Shown: positions 32,710 through 41,941, numbered from the stretch's first letter. The stretch: DNA of 64,000 nt from CAVRCA01 sp965218045 (GCA_965218045.1 CBDCJX010000009.1:714929-778928); one strand, 5' to 3'. Program-made: numbers and translations. Notes: a model not told the origin generated them from the letters alone.

Positions 32710-33879
32710 TCAGCCCGGCAGTTCGAGCACGTTCTTGGCGAGGATGTTGCGCTGGATCTCGTTCGAGCCGCCGTAAATCGTCGCCGGCCGTGCCTGCAGA
32801 TAGAGCCCGGCCGGGTTGAGTTCGCGATTGCCCTCCATCGGCTCAAGCAACGCGGCGTTCTCGGCGGCGATCTCGATCGAGAGATCGGTGATGCGCTGAA
32901 ACAGCTCGGTCTGCCAGACTTTCAGCATCGACACGTCGGCGCCAAGCGTGCCGCCACGCCGGAGAACATCGACGAAAGTCTGATACAACGCGCGCAGGTC
33001 GACGAGATCGAGGCGAAGCTGCGTGTAGCGGGTCTGAAACACCGGATCGTCCCAGACGCCCATGCGCTCGGCGAGCAGTTTCAGCCGCGCGAAGGCGTAG
33101 CCGGAGAGCTTGGGCGAACCGAGATAGATGCGCTCATGCCCGAGCAGTGCCTTGGCCATGGTCCAGCCTTTGTTCGGCTGACCGACCAGGTTCGAAGCGG
33201 GCACGCGCACGTTGTCGAAGAACGTCTCGCAGAACTCGTCGTGCATATCGAGCGTGATGATCGGCTTGACGCTGATGCCGGGCGAGTCCATCGGCACCAG
33301 CAGGAAACTGATGCCCTCCTGCTTCTTCGCCGACTTGTCGGTGCGGACGAGGAGAAAAATCCAGTTCGCGTCCATCGCGAGCGTGGTCCAGGTCTTCTGC
33401 CCGTTGATGACGTATTCGCCGTCGTAGAGCACCGCCTCGGTGCGCAGGCTCGCCAGATCGGAGCCAGCATTCGGCTCGCTGTAGCCCTGGCACCAGATAT
33501 GTTCGCCGCTGAGGATTTTCGGCAGGAAGAGGCGCTGCTGCTCCTCGGTGCCGTGCTCGATCAACAGCGGACCGACCATGACGATGCCGTGGTCGTTGGT
33601 GCGCGCGACGCCGTAGCGTTCGAACTCGTCGGTGAGAACAACCTGCTTGAGCGACGAGAGGCCGAGCCCGCCGAATGCGCGTGGCCAGCTCGGGCAGAGC
33701 CAGCCGGCCTCGGCAAGTTTCAAGTACCAGACCTTGTTCTCCGCCCAATGCAGCCGCTTCGGCGGATAGCGCAGTTCCGGCGGGTAGTTCGCTTCCAGGA
33801 AGCCGCGCACGACGTGGCGGAATTCGTCGTCGGCGAGCGCGTCGAGGTCGCGGCTTTCGCGCGGTTCGATCATCGCCAT
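32710..33879 (-). CDS. Acyl-CoA dehydrogenase
   Basis: A 389-residue FAD-dependent acyl-CoA dehydrogenase that introduces the alpha-beta double bond into an acyl-CoA. Signs are WPRAFGGLGLSSLKQVVL, QGYSEPNAGSDLASLRTEA (flavin region), INGQKTWTTLAMDANWIFL and the C-terminal YGGSNEIQRNILAKNVL. The conserved substrate loop and the family's E-R-x pattern put it with the FadE-like, non-short-chain group; the chain length is unknown. It is the last gene of the acyl-CoA operon, three bases after the enoyl-CoA hydratase. Confidence 0.92.
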   Translation of the reverse strand: MAMIEPRESRDLDALADDEFRHVVRGFLEANYPPELRYPPKRLHWAENKVWYLKLAEAGWLCPSWPRAFGGLGLSSLKQVVLTDEFERYGVARTNDHGIVMVGPLLIEHGTEEQQRLFLPKILSGEHIWCQGYSEPNAGSDLASLRTEAVLYDGEYVINGQKTWTTLAMDANWIFLLVRTDKSAKKQEGISFLLVPMDSPGISVKPIITLDMHDEFCETFFDNVRVPASNLVGQPNKGWTMAKALLGHERIYLGSPKLSGYAFARLKLLAERMGVWDDPVFQTRYTQLRLDLVDLRALYQTFVDVLRRGGTLGADVSMLKVWQTELFQRITDLSIEIAAENAALLEPMEGNRELNPAGLYLQARPATIYGGSNEIQRNILAKNVLELPG

Positions 33880-33882
33880 AAC

Positions 33883-34668
33883 TCAGACTCCCCCGAACGC
33901 GGGCTTGCGCTTGCCAAGGAACGCGGCGGCGCCTTCGCGGTGGTCGGCGGTGAGAAACATCATCGCCTGTGCGTCGCGCTCGAATTCGAGCGCCGCCTCC
34001 AGCCCCTCGGCGAGGTAGCGCTTGGTCATCGCGATCGGCAGCGGCGCGATCTCGGCGACAGCGCGGGCGCGTTCCAACGCGCGGTCGAGCGCACCATGCT
34101 TCGGCGCGACATGATCGACCAGGCCGATGCGCTCGCCCGTCACCGCGTCGACCGGCTCGCCGTACAGCAGGATCTGCCGCGCCCGGCCCATGCCGACCCG
34201 CTGCGGCAACGTGTAGAATAGCCCGCAATCGGCGACGAGGCCGATCTTGCCGAAGCTCGCCACGAAACGCGCGTCCTCGGCGGCGACCACGGTGTCACAG
34301 CACAATGCCAAGGAAAGCCCGGCACCGGCGGCCCAGCCTTCGACGGCGGCAATGATCGGCTTGCTCGACTGCATCAGGGCGTGAACCATGTGATGCGTGC
34401 GGCGAAAACGCTCGCGCCCGCTCGGAATATCGGCGACCTTCATCCCGCTGATGTCGCCGCCGGCGCTGAACGTCCCGCCCGCACCGGTGAGCACGACCGC
34501 CCGTATCGCGCGATCCGTCTCGGCGCGATCGAGGGCGGCGGTGAGCTGCTCGCGTATCGCCATCGACAACGCATTGCGTCGCGCTGGCTGGCTGATGCCG
34601 AGGATCAACGTGGCACCATCGCGCGCCTCGATGACGCCGTCCGCGATGGTCGTGCTCATGTCATTCAT
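33883..34668 (-). CDS. Enoyl-CoA hydratase/isomerase family protein
   Basis: A 261-residue crotonase-fold protein. The oxyanion-hole segments are visible: VVLTGAGGTFSAGGDISGM and VEGWAAGAGLSLALCCDTVVA. The Asp following GKIGLVADCG replaces one of the usual catalytic Glu positions, which is common in crotonase paralogues, so the exact reaction (hydration, isomerisation or other) is open. The ATG at 34668 overlaps the end of the upstream dehydrogenase by eight bases. By context it acts on the product of one of the two flanking dehydrogenases. Confidence 0.88.
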   Translation of the reverse strand: MNDMSTTIADGVIEARDGATLILGISQPARRNALSMAIREQLTAALDRAETDRAIRAVVLTGAGGTFSAGGDISGMKVADIPSGRERFRRTHHMVHALMQSSKPIIAAVEGWAAGAGLSLALCCDTVVAAEDARFVASFGKIGLVADCGLFYTLPQRVGMGRARQILLYGEPVDAVTGERIGLVDHVAPKHGALDRALERARAVAEIAPLPIAMTKRYLAEGLEAALEFERDAQAMMFLTADHREGAAAFLGKRKPAFGGV

Positions 34669-35722
34669 CGTCTTGCTCCGGCGAGAGGGCGGCGAAGCGG
34701 GCGCGGTGCAACGCCGCCGAACCAAACAGATTGGACAGCACCATCGCCTTGCGCAGGAACAGCCCGACATCATACTCGTCGGTGTAGCCGATGCCGCCGT
34801 GCAGCTGGATGCACTGACGGGTCACCAGCATCCCGGCTTCCGACGCGCGGGCCTTTGCGCGCGAGACCGCGGCGCGACGAACCGCTTGCGCGGGGGACTG
34901 ATCAAACGTGCTGGCGGCGGACTCCACGCTGGCACGCGTGAGCGAGAGCTGGATCTTGAGGTCGGCCGCGCGGTGTTGCAGCGCCTGGAAGCTGCCGATC
35001 AGCTTGCCGAATTGCTGGCGCGTCTTGAGATAATCGAGCGTCATCGCAAATGCGCGATCCATCACGCCGAGCAGATAGGCAGCGGTTGCGAGCGCCGCTT
35101 CGTCGAGCGCCTCATCGAGATCGCCGTCGATCGCCTCGGCCGGCGCGCCGTCCAAACCAAGCGTGCCGAAATTGCCGCCGTCCTGGGTGCGTTCGATGTC
35201 GAGCGTGAGCCCGGGCGCGTTCCGCTCGACCAGCGCAAGGCGGCCTTGCACGCTCACAAGGAAAGCGTCGGCACCCGCCGCCATCGGAACAAAAACCTTG
35301 CGGCCGTGCAGCTTGCCATCGCGCAGCACCGTGCTGCCGGCGATGTCGAGCGAATTGGCCCGCTCCTGCCACGCCGGAATGACGATCTTCTCCCCGGCAA
35401 GCAGCGCGCTGCGATGATCGGACGTCACGGCGCGCGCCGCCATCGCAACTGGGATCAGCGGTTCCGGAACCAGGCTGGCACCCAGCTCCTCGCACAACGC
35501 GCAGAACTCGGCGGTGCCGAGGCCGGAGCCGCCGGCATCCTCGGGCAGGCGCAGCCCGGTCCAGCCCATCTCGCACATCTCGCGCCAGACGCCACGGTCG
35601 AAGCCCGGATCGGTGAACCGCAGCGCCCGGATGCGCCTGAGATCACCGGTGCGCGGCGCGATCCCCGCCGCGCTGTCCCGGATCAAACGCAAGCTCTCGC
35701 CGTGATCTTCCGCCGCCTCCAT
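34661..35722 (-). CDS. Acyl-CoA dehydrogenase family protein, short form
   Basis: A 353-residue member of the acyl-CoA dehydrogenase superfamily, shorter and more diverged than its neighbour at 32710. Recognisable parts are EMGWTGLRLPEDAGGSGLG in the N-terminal helical domain, TLDYLKTRQQFGKLIGSFQALQH and the C-terminal QLHGGIGYTDEYDVGLFLR. Such short forms often pair with a second dehydrogenase as unequal subunits, as in steroid side-chain or cyclic-acid degradation. Pairing with the product of 32710-33879 is therefore a reasonable inference from operon context. Confidence 0.88.
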   Translation of the reverse strand: MEAAEDHGESLRLIRDSAAGIAPRTGDLRRIRALRFTDPGFDRGVWREMCEMGWTGLRLPEDAGGSGLGTAEFCALCEELGASLVPEPLIPVAMAARAVTSDHRSALLAGEKIVIPAWQERANSLDIAGSTVLRDGKLHGRKVFVPMAAGADAFLVSVQGRLALVERNAPGLTLDIERTQDGGNFGTLGLDGAPAEAIDGDLDEALDEAALATAAYLLGVMDRAFAMTLDYLKTRQQFGKLIGSFQALQHRAADLKIQLSLTRASVESAASTFDQSPAQAVRRAAVSRAKARASEAGMLVTRQCIQLHGGIGYTDEYDVGLFLRKAMVLSNLFGSAALHRARFAALSPEQDDE

Positions 35723-35757
35723 CGTCTTCCTCCTGATGTTCTATGTCGGCTCGCGGG

Positions 35758-36075
35758 TCATAGGTGCAGGCCGAACACCCGCGCCATGCTCAGCAGCATC
35801 GCCGCGAGTGCGACCTGTCCGGCGATGATCGCGGTCATCATCTGCCAGGTGGACGGAAGATTGCGGACGATGCCTCGCGATTCGGCGACAGCGGCCCGCA
35901 ACTCGCCCATCTCGACCCGCAGGCCGCCAATAACGCTTCGCAGCCGGTCGATGGCCGCGTCCATCTTATCGAGTTTCGCGTCGATCCGACGGACGACTTC
36001 TTCCATGACCGCAACCCTGGATTCCAGGGGTGCAGAACGCGCCGGCTCGTCTCGTTCGATCGGCGTGTCCGGCAT
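35758..36075 (-). CDS. Small coiled-coil membrane protein, unknown
   Basis: A 105-residue protein with a long heptad-like helix (MEEVVRRIDAKLDKMDAAID, continuing through RLRSVIGGLRVEMGELRAAV) followed by one C-terminal membrane helix (MMTAIIAGQVALAAMLLSMA). This is the layout of a tail-anchored coiled-coil protein. It sits nine bases after the CoA transferase beta subunit and 35 bases before the dehydrogenase on the same strand, so it is probably expressed with the catabolic enzymes, which are soluble. I know no function; anchoring or scaffolding is a guess. Confidence 0.7.
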   Translation of the reverse strand: MPDTPIERDEPARSAPLESRVAVMEEVVRRIDAKLDKMDAAIDRLRSVIGGLRVEMGELRAAVAESRGIVRNLPSTWQMMTAIIAGQVALAAMLLSMARVFGLHL

Positions 36076-36084
36076 TCCGGCTGG

Positions 36085-36747
36085 CTACGCCTCCAGCAGC
36101 TTCGCGTCCGTGCGTTGCTGCAACGCCTCGAAGCCGAGGCCGGGGGCCAAGTCGATCACCACGAAGCCGCGCTCGGTCACGTCCAGCACCGCGAGGTTGG
36201 TGTAGACCCGCTTCACCGCCCCAACCGCCGTGAGCGGATAGCCGCAGCGCGACACGATCTTGCTGCGCCCGTCCTTGGTGGTGTGCTCCATCAGCACCCA
36301 CAGCCGCTTCGCCCCCGCCGCGAGGTCCATCGCGCCGCCAACGGCGGGTGCCGTATCGTTCTCCGAGGTCGCCCAGTTGGCGAGGTCGCCGTTCTCCGCC
36401 ACCTCGAAGCCGCCGAGCACGCACAGGTCGATGTGGCCGCCGCGTATCATCGCGAAACTATCCGCGTGGTGCACGAACGAGCCGCCCTTGCGCAGGGTGA
36501 CATATTGCTTGCCGGCGTTGATCAGCCAGGGGTCGATCTGGTCCTCGGGCGGCTGCGGCCCCATGCCGAGCACGCCGTTCTCGGAGTGGAAGATCACCTC
36601 CCGCTCCATCGGCACGTGGTCGGCGACCAGGGTGGGGATGCCGATGCCGAGATTGACGCACCACCCCTCGGGGATGTCGCGCGCGAGGCGGGCGGCCATC
36701 GCGGATCGGCTCAGCGGCTTGAACTCGGCGACTGCGGTGTCGGGCAT
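36085..36747 (-). CDS. CoA transferase, beta subunit (3-oxoacid type)
   Basis: A 220-residue beta subunit of a family I CoA transferase. The catalytic Glu is in the IFHSENGVLGMGPQP motif, and the N-terminal NLGIGIPTLVADHVP and ITSRCGYPLTA-like region (IVSRCGYPLTAVGAVKRVYT) match PcaJ/ScoB proteins. Together with the alpha subunit encoded 16 bases upstream it moves CoA from a donor (often succinyl-CoA) to a carboxylic acid via a glutamyl-CoA intermediate. The acid is unknown; 3-oxoadipate or acetoacetate are the usual ones. Confidence 0.92.
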   Translation of the reverse strand: MPDTAVAEFKPLSRSAMAARLARDIPEGWCVNLGIGIPTLVADHVPMEREVIFHSENGVLGMGPQPPEDQIDPWLINAGKQYVTLRKGGSFVHHADSFAMIRGGHIDLCVLGGFEVAENGDLANWATSENDTAPAVGGAMDLAAGAKRLWVLMEHTTKDGRSKIVSRCGYPLTAVGAVKRVYTNLAVLDVTERGFVVIDLAPGLGFEALQQRTDAKLLEA

Positions 36748-36762
36748 CGCGCGCGCTCCTCT

Positions 36763-37446
36763 CTAAAATCGCGGGGGATCACCGTAAGGCACGTGGATGA
36801 CCCGGTCCACGAAGATGCCGGGGGTCATCACGTGCTCGGGTGCGATGTCGCCCAGCTCGACGATGTGTTGCGTCTGCACGATGGTCAGCGTGGCACCCAT
36901 CGCCATCACCGGGTTGAAGTTGCGCCCGCTCTCGCGAAAAGTCAGGTTGCCCCAGCGATCCGCCTGCCACGCCTCGACCAGCGCCACGTCGCCCTTGAGC
37001 GCGTGCTCCATCACATAGGTGCGGCCGTCGAACTCGCGGGTCTCCTTGCCCATCGCCAGCCGGGTGCCGACCGCGGTCGCGGTGTAGAAAGCCGGGATGC
37101 CGGCGCCGGCGGCGCGGACGCGCTCGGCAATCGTGCCCTGCGGCACCAGTTCCAGCTCGATCTTGCCCGCCTTGTAGAGCGTCTCGAACACCACCGGGTC
37201 GGAGCTGCGCGGGAACGAGCAGATCACCTTGCGCACCCGCCCCAGATCCATCAGCCGCGCGACGCCCACGCGCCCGACGCCGGCATTGTTCAGCGCGATG
37301 GTAAGGTCCTTCGCCCCCTGCTCGATCAGCCCGTCGATGAGCTGGTTCGGCTGCCCCACCGCCCCGAACCCGGCGATCAGCACCGTGGCGCCATCCTGGA
37401 TACCCGCCATGGCCTCGGCCATGGATTGCACGATCTTGTTGATCAT
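36763..37446 (-). CDS. CoA transferase, alpha subunit (3-oxoacid type)
   Basis: A 227-residue alpha subunit of a family I CoA transferase. The family start is MAGIQDGATVLIAGFGAVGQPNQLI, followed by LTIALNNAG and later REFDGRTYVMEHALKGDVAL, which is characteristic of PcaI/ScoA. It lies 10 bases after the acyl-CoA ligase gene and 15 bases before the beta subunit. The pair forms the functional heteromer. Confidence 0.92.
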   Translation of the reverse strand: MINKIVQSMAEAMAGIQDGATVLIAGFGAVGQPNQLIDGLIEQGAKDLTIALNNAGVGRVGVARLMDLGRVRKVICSFPRSSDPVVFETLYKAGKIELELVPQGTIAERVRAAGAGIPAFYTATAVGTRLAMGKETREFDGRTYVMEHALKGDVALVEAWQADRWGNLTFRESGRNFNPVMAMGATLTIVQTQHIVELGDIAPEHVMTPGIFVDRVIHVPYGDPPRF

Positions 37447-37456
37447 CTCCCGCCTC

Positions 37457-39553
37457 TCAGCCGATCTCGATCACCGCGTCCGCAGCATACGCCCCCTCGC
37501 CCTCGGGCATGGCGAACACCGGGTTGAGGTCGATCGAGGCGAGGCGCGGGCCGGCCTGATGGGCAAAAGCCGACAGCCGGGCGAGCATGCGCGCCAGCGC
37601 CGCCACGTCCACCGGCTTGCGCCCGCGCGCGCCGAGCAGCAGCGGCGCGCCTCGGATCGAGCGGATCATCTGCTCGGCCACGTCCTCGCCGAACGGGCAG
37701 CGGCGGAACACCACGTCGCGCAGCACCTCGACGAAGATGCCGCCCAGCCCGAACATCGCGATCGGGCCGAACACCGGGTCGCGGTGGATGCCGAGGATGC
37801 ACTCGACCCCGCCCTTGAGCTGTTTGGCGACCAGCACGCCCTCGATACGCGCGTCCGGCGCGGCGCGCTTGGCGCGATCGAGGATGGTGGCGAACCCGTC
37901 GCGCACCGCCCCAGCATTGGCGATATCGAGCAGCACGCCGCCGATCTCGGATTTGTGCAGAATGTCTGGCGAGAGGATTTTCAGCACCACCGGGTAGCCG
38001 AACCCGTCGGCCGCCGCGACCGCCGCCTCCGCCGTGTCGCAGGCCTGCTCGGGCGCGGACTCGATCCCGGCACGCGCCAGCAGCCGCTTGGCCTCCGCCT
38101 CGGTCGGCGTGGTTTCGGGCAGTGCCACGGGCGGCACCTCAGCGGGCGCGGCGCCGGCGGCGGCGAAGGCGGCGCCGAAGCGGCCCATCGCCTCGACCGC
38201 GATCACCGCCCGGGTCGGGTCCTCATGGACGATCCAGCCATCCTCCTCGAAGCCGCGCACCGTCTCGCGCGGGGCGATCACCGAGAGCACGTGCAGCCGG
38301 TCGGGGAATTGTTGCGCCACCTCGGCGAGCTTGGCGCGCAGCTCGGGACCACGACTGGAGCTCGCCACCTGGCTGAAGAAGGCAATCACCGAGCTGTAGC
38401 CGCCCTCCCGCTCCAGCTCGCCGAAGAACTTGGTGATCAGCGACATGTCGTTCGACACCTGAGCGGTGGCGTCGACCGGGTTGCGGGTCGCGGCGAACGA
38501 GACCAGCTCCTTGAGCCGCGCCTGCGCCGCCGCCGGCATCTCCGGCATGGCGAGGCCCACCTGCTCGGCCACGTCGCTGATCAGCACGCCGGCGCCGCCG
38601 CTCACCGTCAGCACGCCGAGCGTGTTGCGCACCGGATAGATCCGCCGGGTCGCGGTGTGGGCGATGTCGAGCAGCTCCTCGGTGGTGCGGGCGCGGACCA
38701 CGCCGAATTCCTGCAAAACCGCCTCGGTCACCGCGTCGTCGCCGGCGATCGAGGCGGTGTGCGACTTCGCGGCGGCGGTGCCGAGCGCGCTGCGGCCGAC
38801 CTTCATCAGCACGATCGGCTTCTTCGCCGCCCGCGCCGCCTGCAACGCGGCGAGGAAACTTTCCGATTCGCGGATGCCCTCGACATAGGCGGCGATCACG
38901 TCGGTGTCGGGGTGTTCGGCCATCCAGCCGATCACGTCGCCGACCGTGACGTCGGCCTCGTTGCCGGTCATCACGCATAGCGAGGCGCCAATGCCGCGAT
39001 TGCGGGCGATGGCGAACAGATGCGTGCCATAGGCGCCGGACTGGCTGGCGATGGCGATGCGGCCGGGGATCGGCACGCCGCTGTCGATCGAGGCGGTGAA
39101 AGTGGCGTAGTAGCCGGTGCGGCCGTCGAAGGCGCCCAGGCAGTTGGGGCCGAGCAGCCGCATCCCGTGTCCGCGCGCGATCTCGACCATGCGCTGCTGC
39201 GCCGCCGCGCCGGCATCGTCTACCTCGGCGAACCCGGCGGTGAACACGATCGCCCCCTTGGTGCCGCGCCGGCCGAGATCGTCCACCGCTTGCACCGCCA
39301 GCTTGGCCGGCACCGCGACAATCGCGACGTCCGGAGTTTCCGGCAGGTCGGCGACCGAGGCATACGCACGCAGCCCCTGGATCTCGGGCCGGTTCGGGTT
39401 GACCGGCAGGATGCTGCCCTGGAACCCGTGGGCGCGCATGAAGGCGATCGGGCGGCCGCCGATCCGGCTCGCGTCGGCGGAGGCGCCGATCACCGCGATC
39501 GAGCGCGGCGCGATCAGCGGCGTGACGCTGGCGAAGCGGGAGGATGCGGGCAT
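37457..39553 (-). CDS. NDP-forming acyl-CoA synthetase (acetate-CoA ligase family)
   Basis: A 698-residue single-chain enzyme with fused alpha and beta parts. The N-terminal CoA-binding domain starts RSIAVIGASADASRIGGRP. The ligase CoA part holds the phosphohistidine site in SHTASIAGDD. The C-terminal ATP-grasp domain begins around residue 490 with RLLARAGIESAPEQACDTAE and includes GYPVVLKILSPDILHKSEIGG. The reaction activates a carboxylic acid (acetate, propionate or an aryl acid) with ATP giving acyl-CoA, ADP and phosphate. The ATG at 39553 is right for the CoA-binding start. It is the first gene of the seven-gene unit running down to 32710. Confidence 0.92.
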   Translation of the reverse strand: MPASSRFASVTPLIAPRSIAVIGASADASRIGGRPIAFMRAHGFQGSILPVNPNRPEIQGLRAYASVADLPETPDVAIVAVPAKLAVQAVDDLGRRGTKGAIVFTAGFAEVDDAGAAAQQRMVEIARGHGMRLLGPNCLGAFDGRTGYYATFTASIDSGVPIPGRIAIASQSGAYGTHLFAIARNRGIGASLCVMTGNEADVTVGDVIGWMAEHPDTDVIAAYVEGIRESESFLAALQAARAAKKPIVLMKVGRSALGTAAAKSHTASIAGDDAVTEAVLQEFGVVRARTTEELLDIAHTATRRIYPVRNTLGVLTVSGGAGVLISDVAEQVGLAMPEMPAAAQARLKELVSFAATRNPVDATAQVSNDMSLITKFFGELEREGGYSSVIAFFSQVASSSRGPELRAKLAEVAQQFPDRLHVLSVIAPRETVRGFEEDGWIVHEDPTRAVIAVEAMGRFGAAFAAAGAAPAEVPPVALPETTPTEAEAKRLLARAGIESAPEQACDTAEAAVAAADGFGYPVVLKILSPDILHKSEIGGVLLDIANAGAVRDGFATILDRAKRAAPDARIEGVLVAKQLKGGVECILGIHRDPVFGPIAMFGLGGIFVEVLRDVVFRRCPFGEDVAEQMIRSIRGAPLLLGARGRKPVDVAALARMLARLSAFAHQAGPRLASIDLNPVFAMPEGEGAYAADAVIEIG

Positions 39554-39616
39554 TGGCGAGACGTCCCTTGTGGCGTCGGCGGGCGGGCTTCTCGGGTCCC
39601 GCTCGAACAAGCATCT

Positions 39617-39653
39617 AGACGCCCTGCCCTGCTGCTCGCAAGGCGGGGCGTCT
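39617..39653. terminator. Possible hairpin terminator after the transglycosylase gene
   Basis: AGACGCCC at 39617-39624 and GGGCGTCT at 39646-39653 form a perfect eight-base stem. It lies between the stop of the minus-strand transglycosylase and the start of the acyl-CoA ligase. No clear T run follows on the minus strand, so it may be a Rho-dependent or processing hairpin. Confidence 0.4.
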
Positions 39654-39681
39654 GAACGGACGCCTTGGGAGAGGGGGCCGG

Positions 39682-40854
39682 CTAGGACTGCGAGTTGGGC
39701 GAGAGCACCATGCAGCCGCCCGTGGAATGGGCCAGCTTGCGGCAGGCATCGACCGCGGATTCGCGGGAGAGGCCGTTGAGCCGGGCGCGATACAAGGTGG
39801 ACTTGCCGTGCTGGACCGTCGCCACCGCCGACCGGCTGCCCGCCTCGCCCGCCTTCTGGCGCGCCATGCCAGCCATCGAGCGGGCCTGCGCCGGGTTCGC
39901 ATAGGCCCCCACCTGCACCGCCCAGTCACCGCCGGACCCGCCGCCATGCCGCGACGGCACCGTCTCGGCCACCGCCGGCTGCACCAGGCTGAAACGGCCA
40001 CCACGATGCGGGTTGCGCCGGTCAGGCGTTGGCGCCGCCTTCGCCAGCCGTGTCGCCGCGCGCGAGCTAGACCGGCTGGCCGTCCGACGCGCACGACTCG
40101 ACGTGGGACGGGCCTCGGCCACCTGCACCGCCCGGCTGCCATCGCGCAGGCCCGGCGGGATATCGAGCGGTAGGTCGTTCATCGCGTATCGCTCGGCGGG
40201 CGAGCGGTTGATCGGGTAGGCGTCGAGGATGTTGGGACCGATCATCGCCACGTAGCGGCGGGTCTCGTCAGGCAGCGAGCGGACGTTGGCGAGGTAGTCG
40301 TCGAGCCGCTTGGGGCCGGCATTGTAGGCCGCCAGGAAGCCGGGCGAGCCGTAAATATCGTACATCTCGCGCAGATAGGCGGTCCCCGCCAGCACGTTGT
40401 TGTGCGGGTCGTAGGCGTCTTCGCTGAGATCGTAGCGCACGCGCAGCTCGTCATAGGTCTCGGGCATGACTTGCATCAGACCCATCGCGCCAGCCCGCGA
40501 GGTGATCAGCGCGCCGCTCTGGTAGAGGTGCCCGCCTGATTCGACGTGCATCACCTCGCGTATCCAGCGTTCCGGCACGTCAAACTTGCGGGACGCCTCG
40601 ATGACATATGGGCCCCACGGGTCAGCGTCCGGCCCGGGCGGATGGTAGTTGCCACGGGCACGGGCCTGGTAGACCGCCGCCTCCCTGGACTGGTCGATCG
40701 CCGGCCCCTGCGCACTGTTGGTCGAGCAGGCGGCCAGGGCGGCGAGCACCGCGATGCATCCGATTACCCTGCAAAGACCCGCCGCTCTGGCGACGCGGGA
40801 GAGACCCGCGGCTCTGGCGACCCAACGGAAGGCGAGGGTGCACGAACCGATCAT
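39682..40854 (-). CDS. Lytic transglycosylase lipoprotein with SPOR domain
   Basis: A 390-residue exported peptidoglycan enzyme. The signal ends in a lipobox (VLAALAACS, Cys43). The SLT domain has the catalytic Glu in VMHVESGGHL (Glu105), then SRAGAMGLMQVMPETYDEL and FLAAYNAGPKRLDDYL. A basic Ser/Arg-rich linker (residues about 255-300) leads to a C-terminal SPOR domain (DWAVQVGAYANPAQARSMAG, KSTLYRARLNGL) that binds denuded glycan at division sites. It would cleave glycan strands at the septum, like RlpA-type or SLT-SPOR proteins. The signal contains the repeat VARAAGL twice, from a 27-base tandem duplication. Start ATG 40854 puts the signal at the N-terminus. Confidence 0.88.
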   Translation of the reverse strand: MIGSCTLAFRWVARAAGLSRVARAAGLCRVIGCIAVLAALAACSTNSAQGPAIDQSREAAVYQARARGNYHPPGPDADPWGPYVIEASRKFDVPERWIREVMHVESGGHLYQSGALITSRAGAMGLMQVMPETYDELRVRYDLSEDAYDPHNNVLAGTAYLREMYDIYGSPGFLAAYNAGPKRLDDYLANVRSLPDETRRYVAMIGPNILDAYPINRSPAERYAMNDLPLDIPPGLRDGSRAVQVAEARPTSSRARRTASRSSSRAATRLAKAAPTPDRRNPHRGGRFSLVQPAVAETVPSRHGGGSGGDWAVQVGAYANPAQARSMAGMARQKAGEAGSRSAVATVQHGKSTLYRARLNGLSRESAVDACRKLAHSTGGCMVLSPNSQS

Positions 40855-41072
40855 CCGTTTTGGTCCTCCGTCGTGGCGCGGCCGATGGCAATGGCCGGAG
40901 GGCACGACGGCCGAGGGCCGCCGCTCATGTGACTCGGCAGGAATAGTCCTTAAGCCCTTAACCGAGTTCGCAGAGTCGTGCAAGCCGATGTTGTTGCCCC
41001 GGCGCGCCGAGGGCGATCCTCGCGACTTTGGTTGCCAGGGGCGGGGTGGATCGGTTATCGCCCGCCCGGCCC

Positions 41073-41939
41073 ATGACCCACGTCACCAAGATCCGACCGG
41101 CCGCCCGCGACAGCAGATCGGTCATCGAGCTCACCTCGGACATGACCCTGGCGACGCGCAATCGCATGGCGGTGCGCGACGTAGTCGACGGCTTCCGCCT
41201 GTTCCGCCTCAGCGCCGTGCTGGGGTGGCTCGACATACGGCTGCGCTATCGCGGCTCGGTGCTCGGACCGTTCTGGCTGACGCTCTCCACCGCGATCATG
41301 GTGGGCGCGCTCGGGTTCCTGTACTCAGCGCTGTTCCACATGTCGCTGCACGACTACCTGCCGTGGCTCGCGCTCTCGATCGTGTTGTGGAACTTCCTCG
41401 GTGCGCTGGTGGCGGAAGGCTGCGTGAGCTTCACCGAGGCGGAGGCGATGATCCGCTCGGTGCGCATGCCCTACACGCTGTATGCGTTGCGCGTCGGCGT
41501 GCGCAACGTGCTGGTGCTGGCGCACAACATCGTGGTGATCGTCGGCGTGTTCGTGCTGCTGGAGATCTCGCCGGGGGCGAAGGCGCTGCTGGCGATCCCC
41601 GGGCTGGCGCTCTGGGCGATCGACGGGATCGCCGTGATCGTGCTGCTGGGCGCGTTCTGCGCCCGTTTCCGCGACATTCCACCGATCGTCGCCAGCGTGA
41701 TGCAGCTCGCCTTCTTCCTCAGCCCGATCATCTGGAAGCCCGAAGCGCTCGGCGCCAGGGCGCGTTGGCTGCCGTTCAACCCGTTCTTCGCCTTGTTTGA
41801 GCTGGTACGCGGGCCGCTGCTCGGCGAGCTGCCGTCGAGGACCACGGTGGCGAGCGCGCTGATCTACAGCGTGCTGCTTTGCGTGGTCACGTGGCTGGTG
41901 TTCGTGCGGGTGCGCGGGCGACTGGCGTTCTGGGTGTAG
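41073..41939 (+). CDS. ABC-2 polysaccharide exporter permease (Wzm/KpsM type)
   Basis: A 288-residue inner-membrane permease with six predicted hydrophobic segments. Family signs are LFRLSAVLGWLDIRLRYRGS, VLGPFWLTLSTAIMVGALGF, the loop EAEAMIRSVRMPYTLYALRV, FCARFRDIPPIVASVMQLAF and the final PFNPFFALFELVRGPLLG, which match ABC-2 exporters of O-antigen, teichoic or capsular polymers. The ATG at 41073 is preferred over a GTG at 41028. It is followed two bases later by the ATPase gene, giving a complete exporter. Confidence 0.9.
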   Translation: MTHVTKIRPAARDSRSVIELTSDMTLATRNRMAVRDVVDGFRLFRLSAVLGWLDIRLRYRGSVLGPFWLTLSTAIMVGALGFLYSALFHMSLHDYLPWLALSIVLWNFLGALVAEGCVSFTEAEAMIRSVRMPYTLYALRVGVRNVLVLAHNIVVIVGVFVLLEISPGAKALLAIPGLALWAIDGIAVIVLLGAFCARFRDIPPIVASVMQLAFFLSPIIWKPEALGARARWLPFNPFFALFELVRGPLLGELPSRTTVASALIYSVLLCVVTWLVFVRVRGRLAFWV

Positions 41940-41941
41940 CG

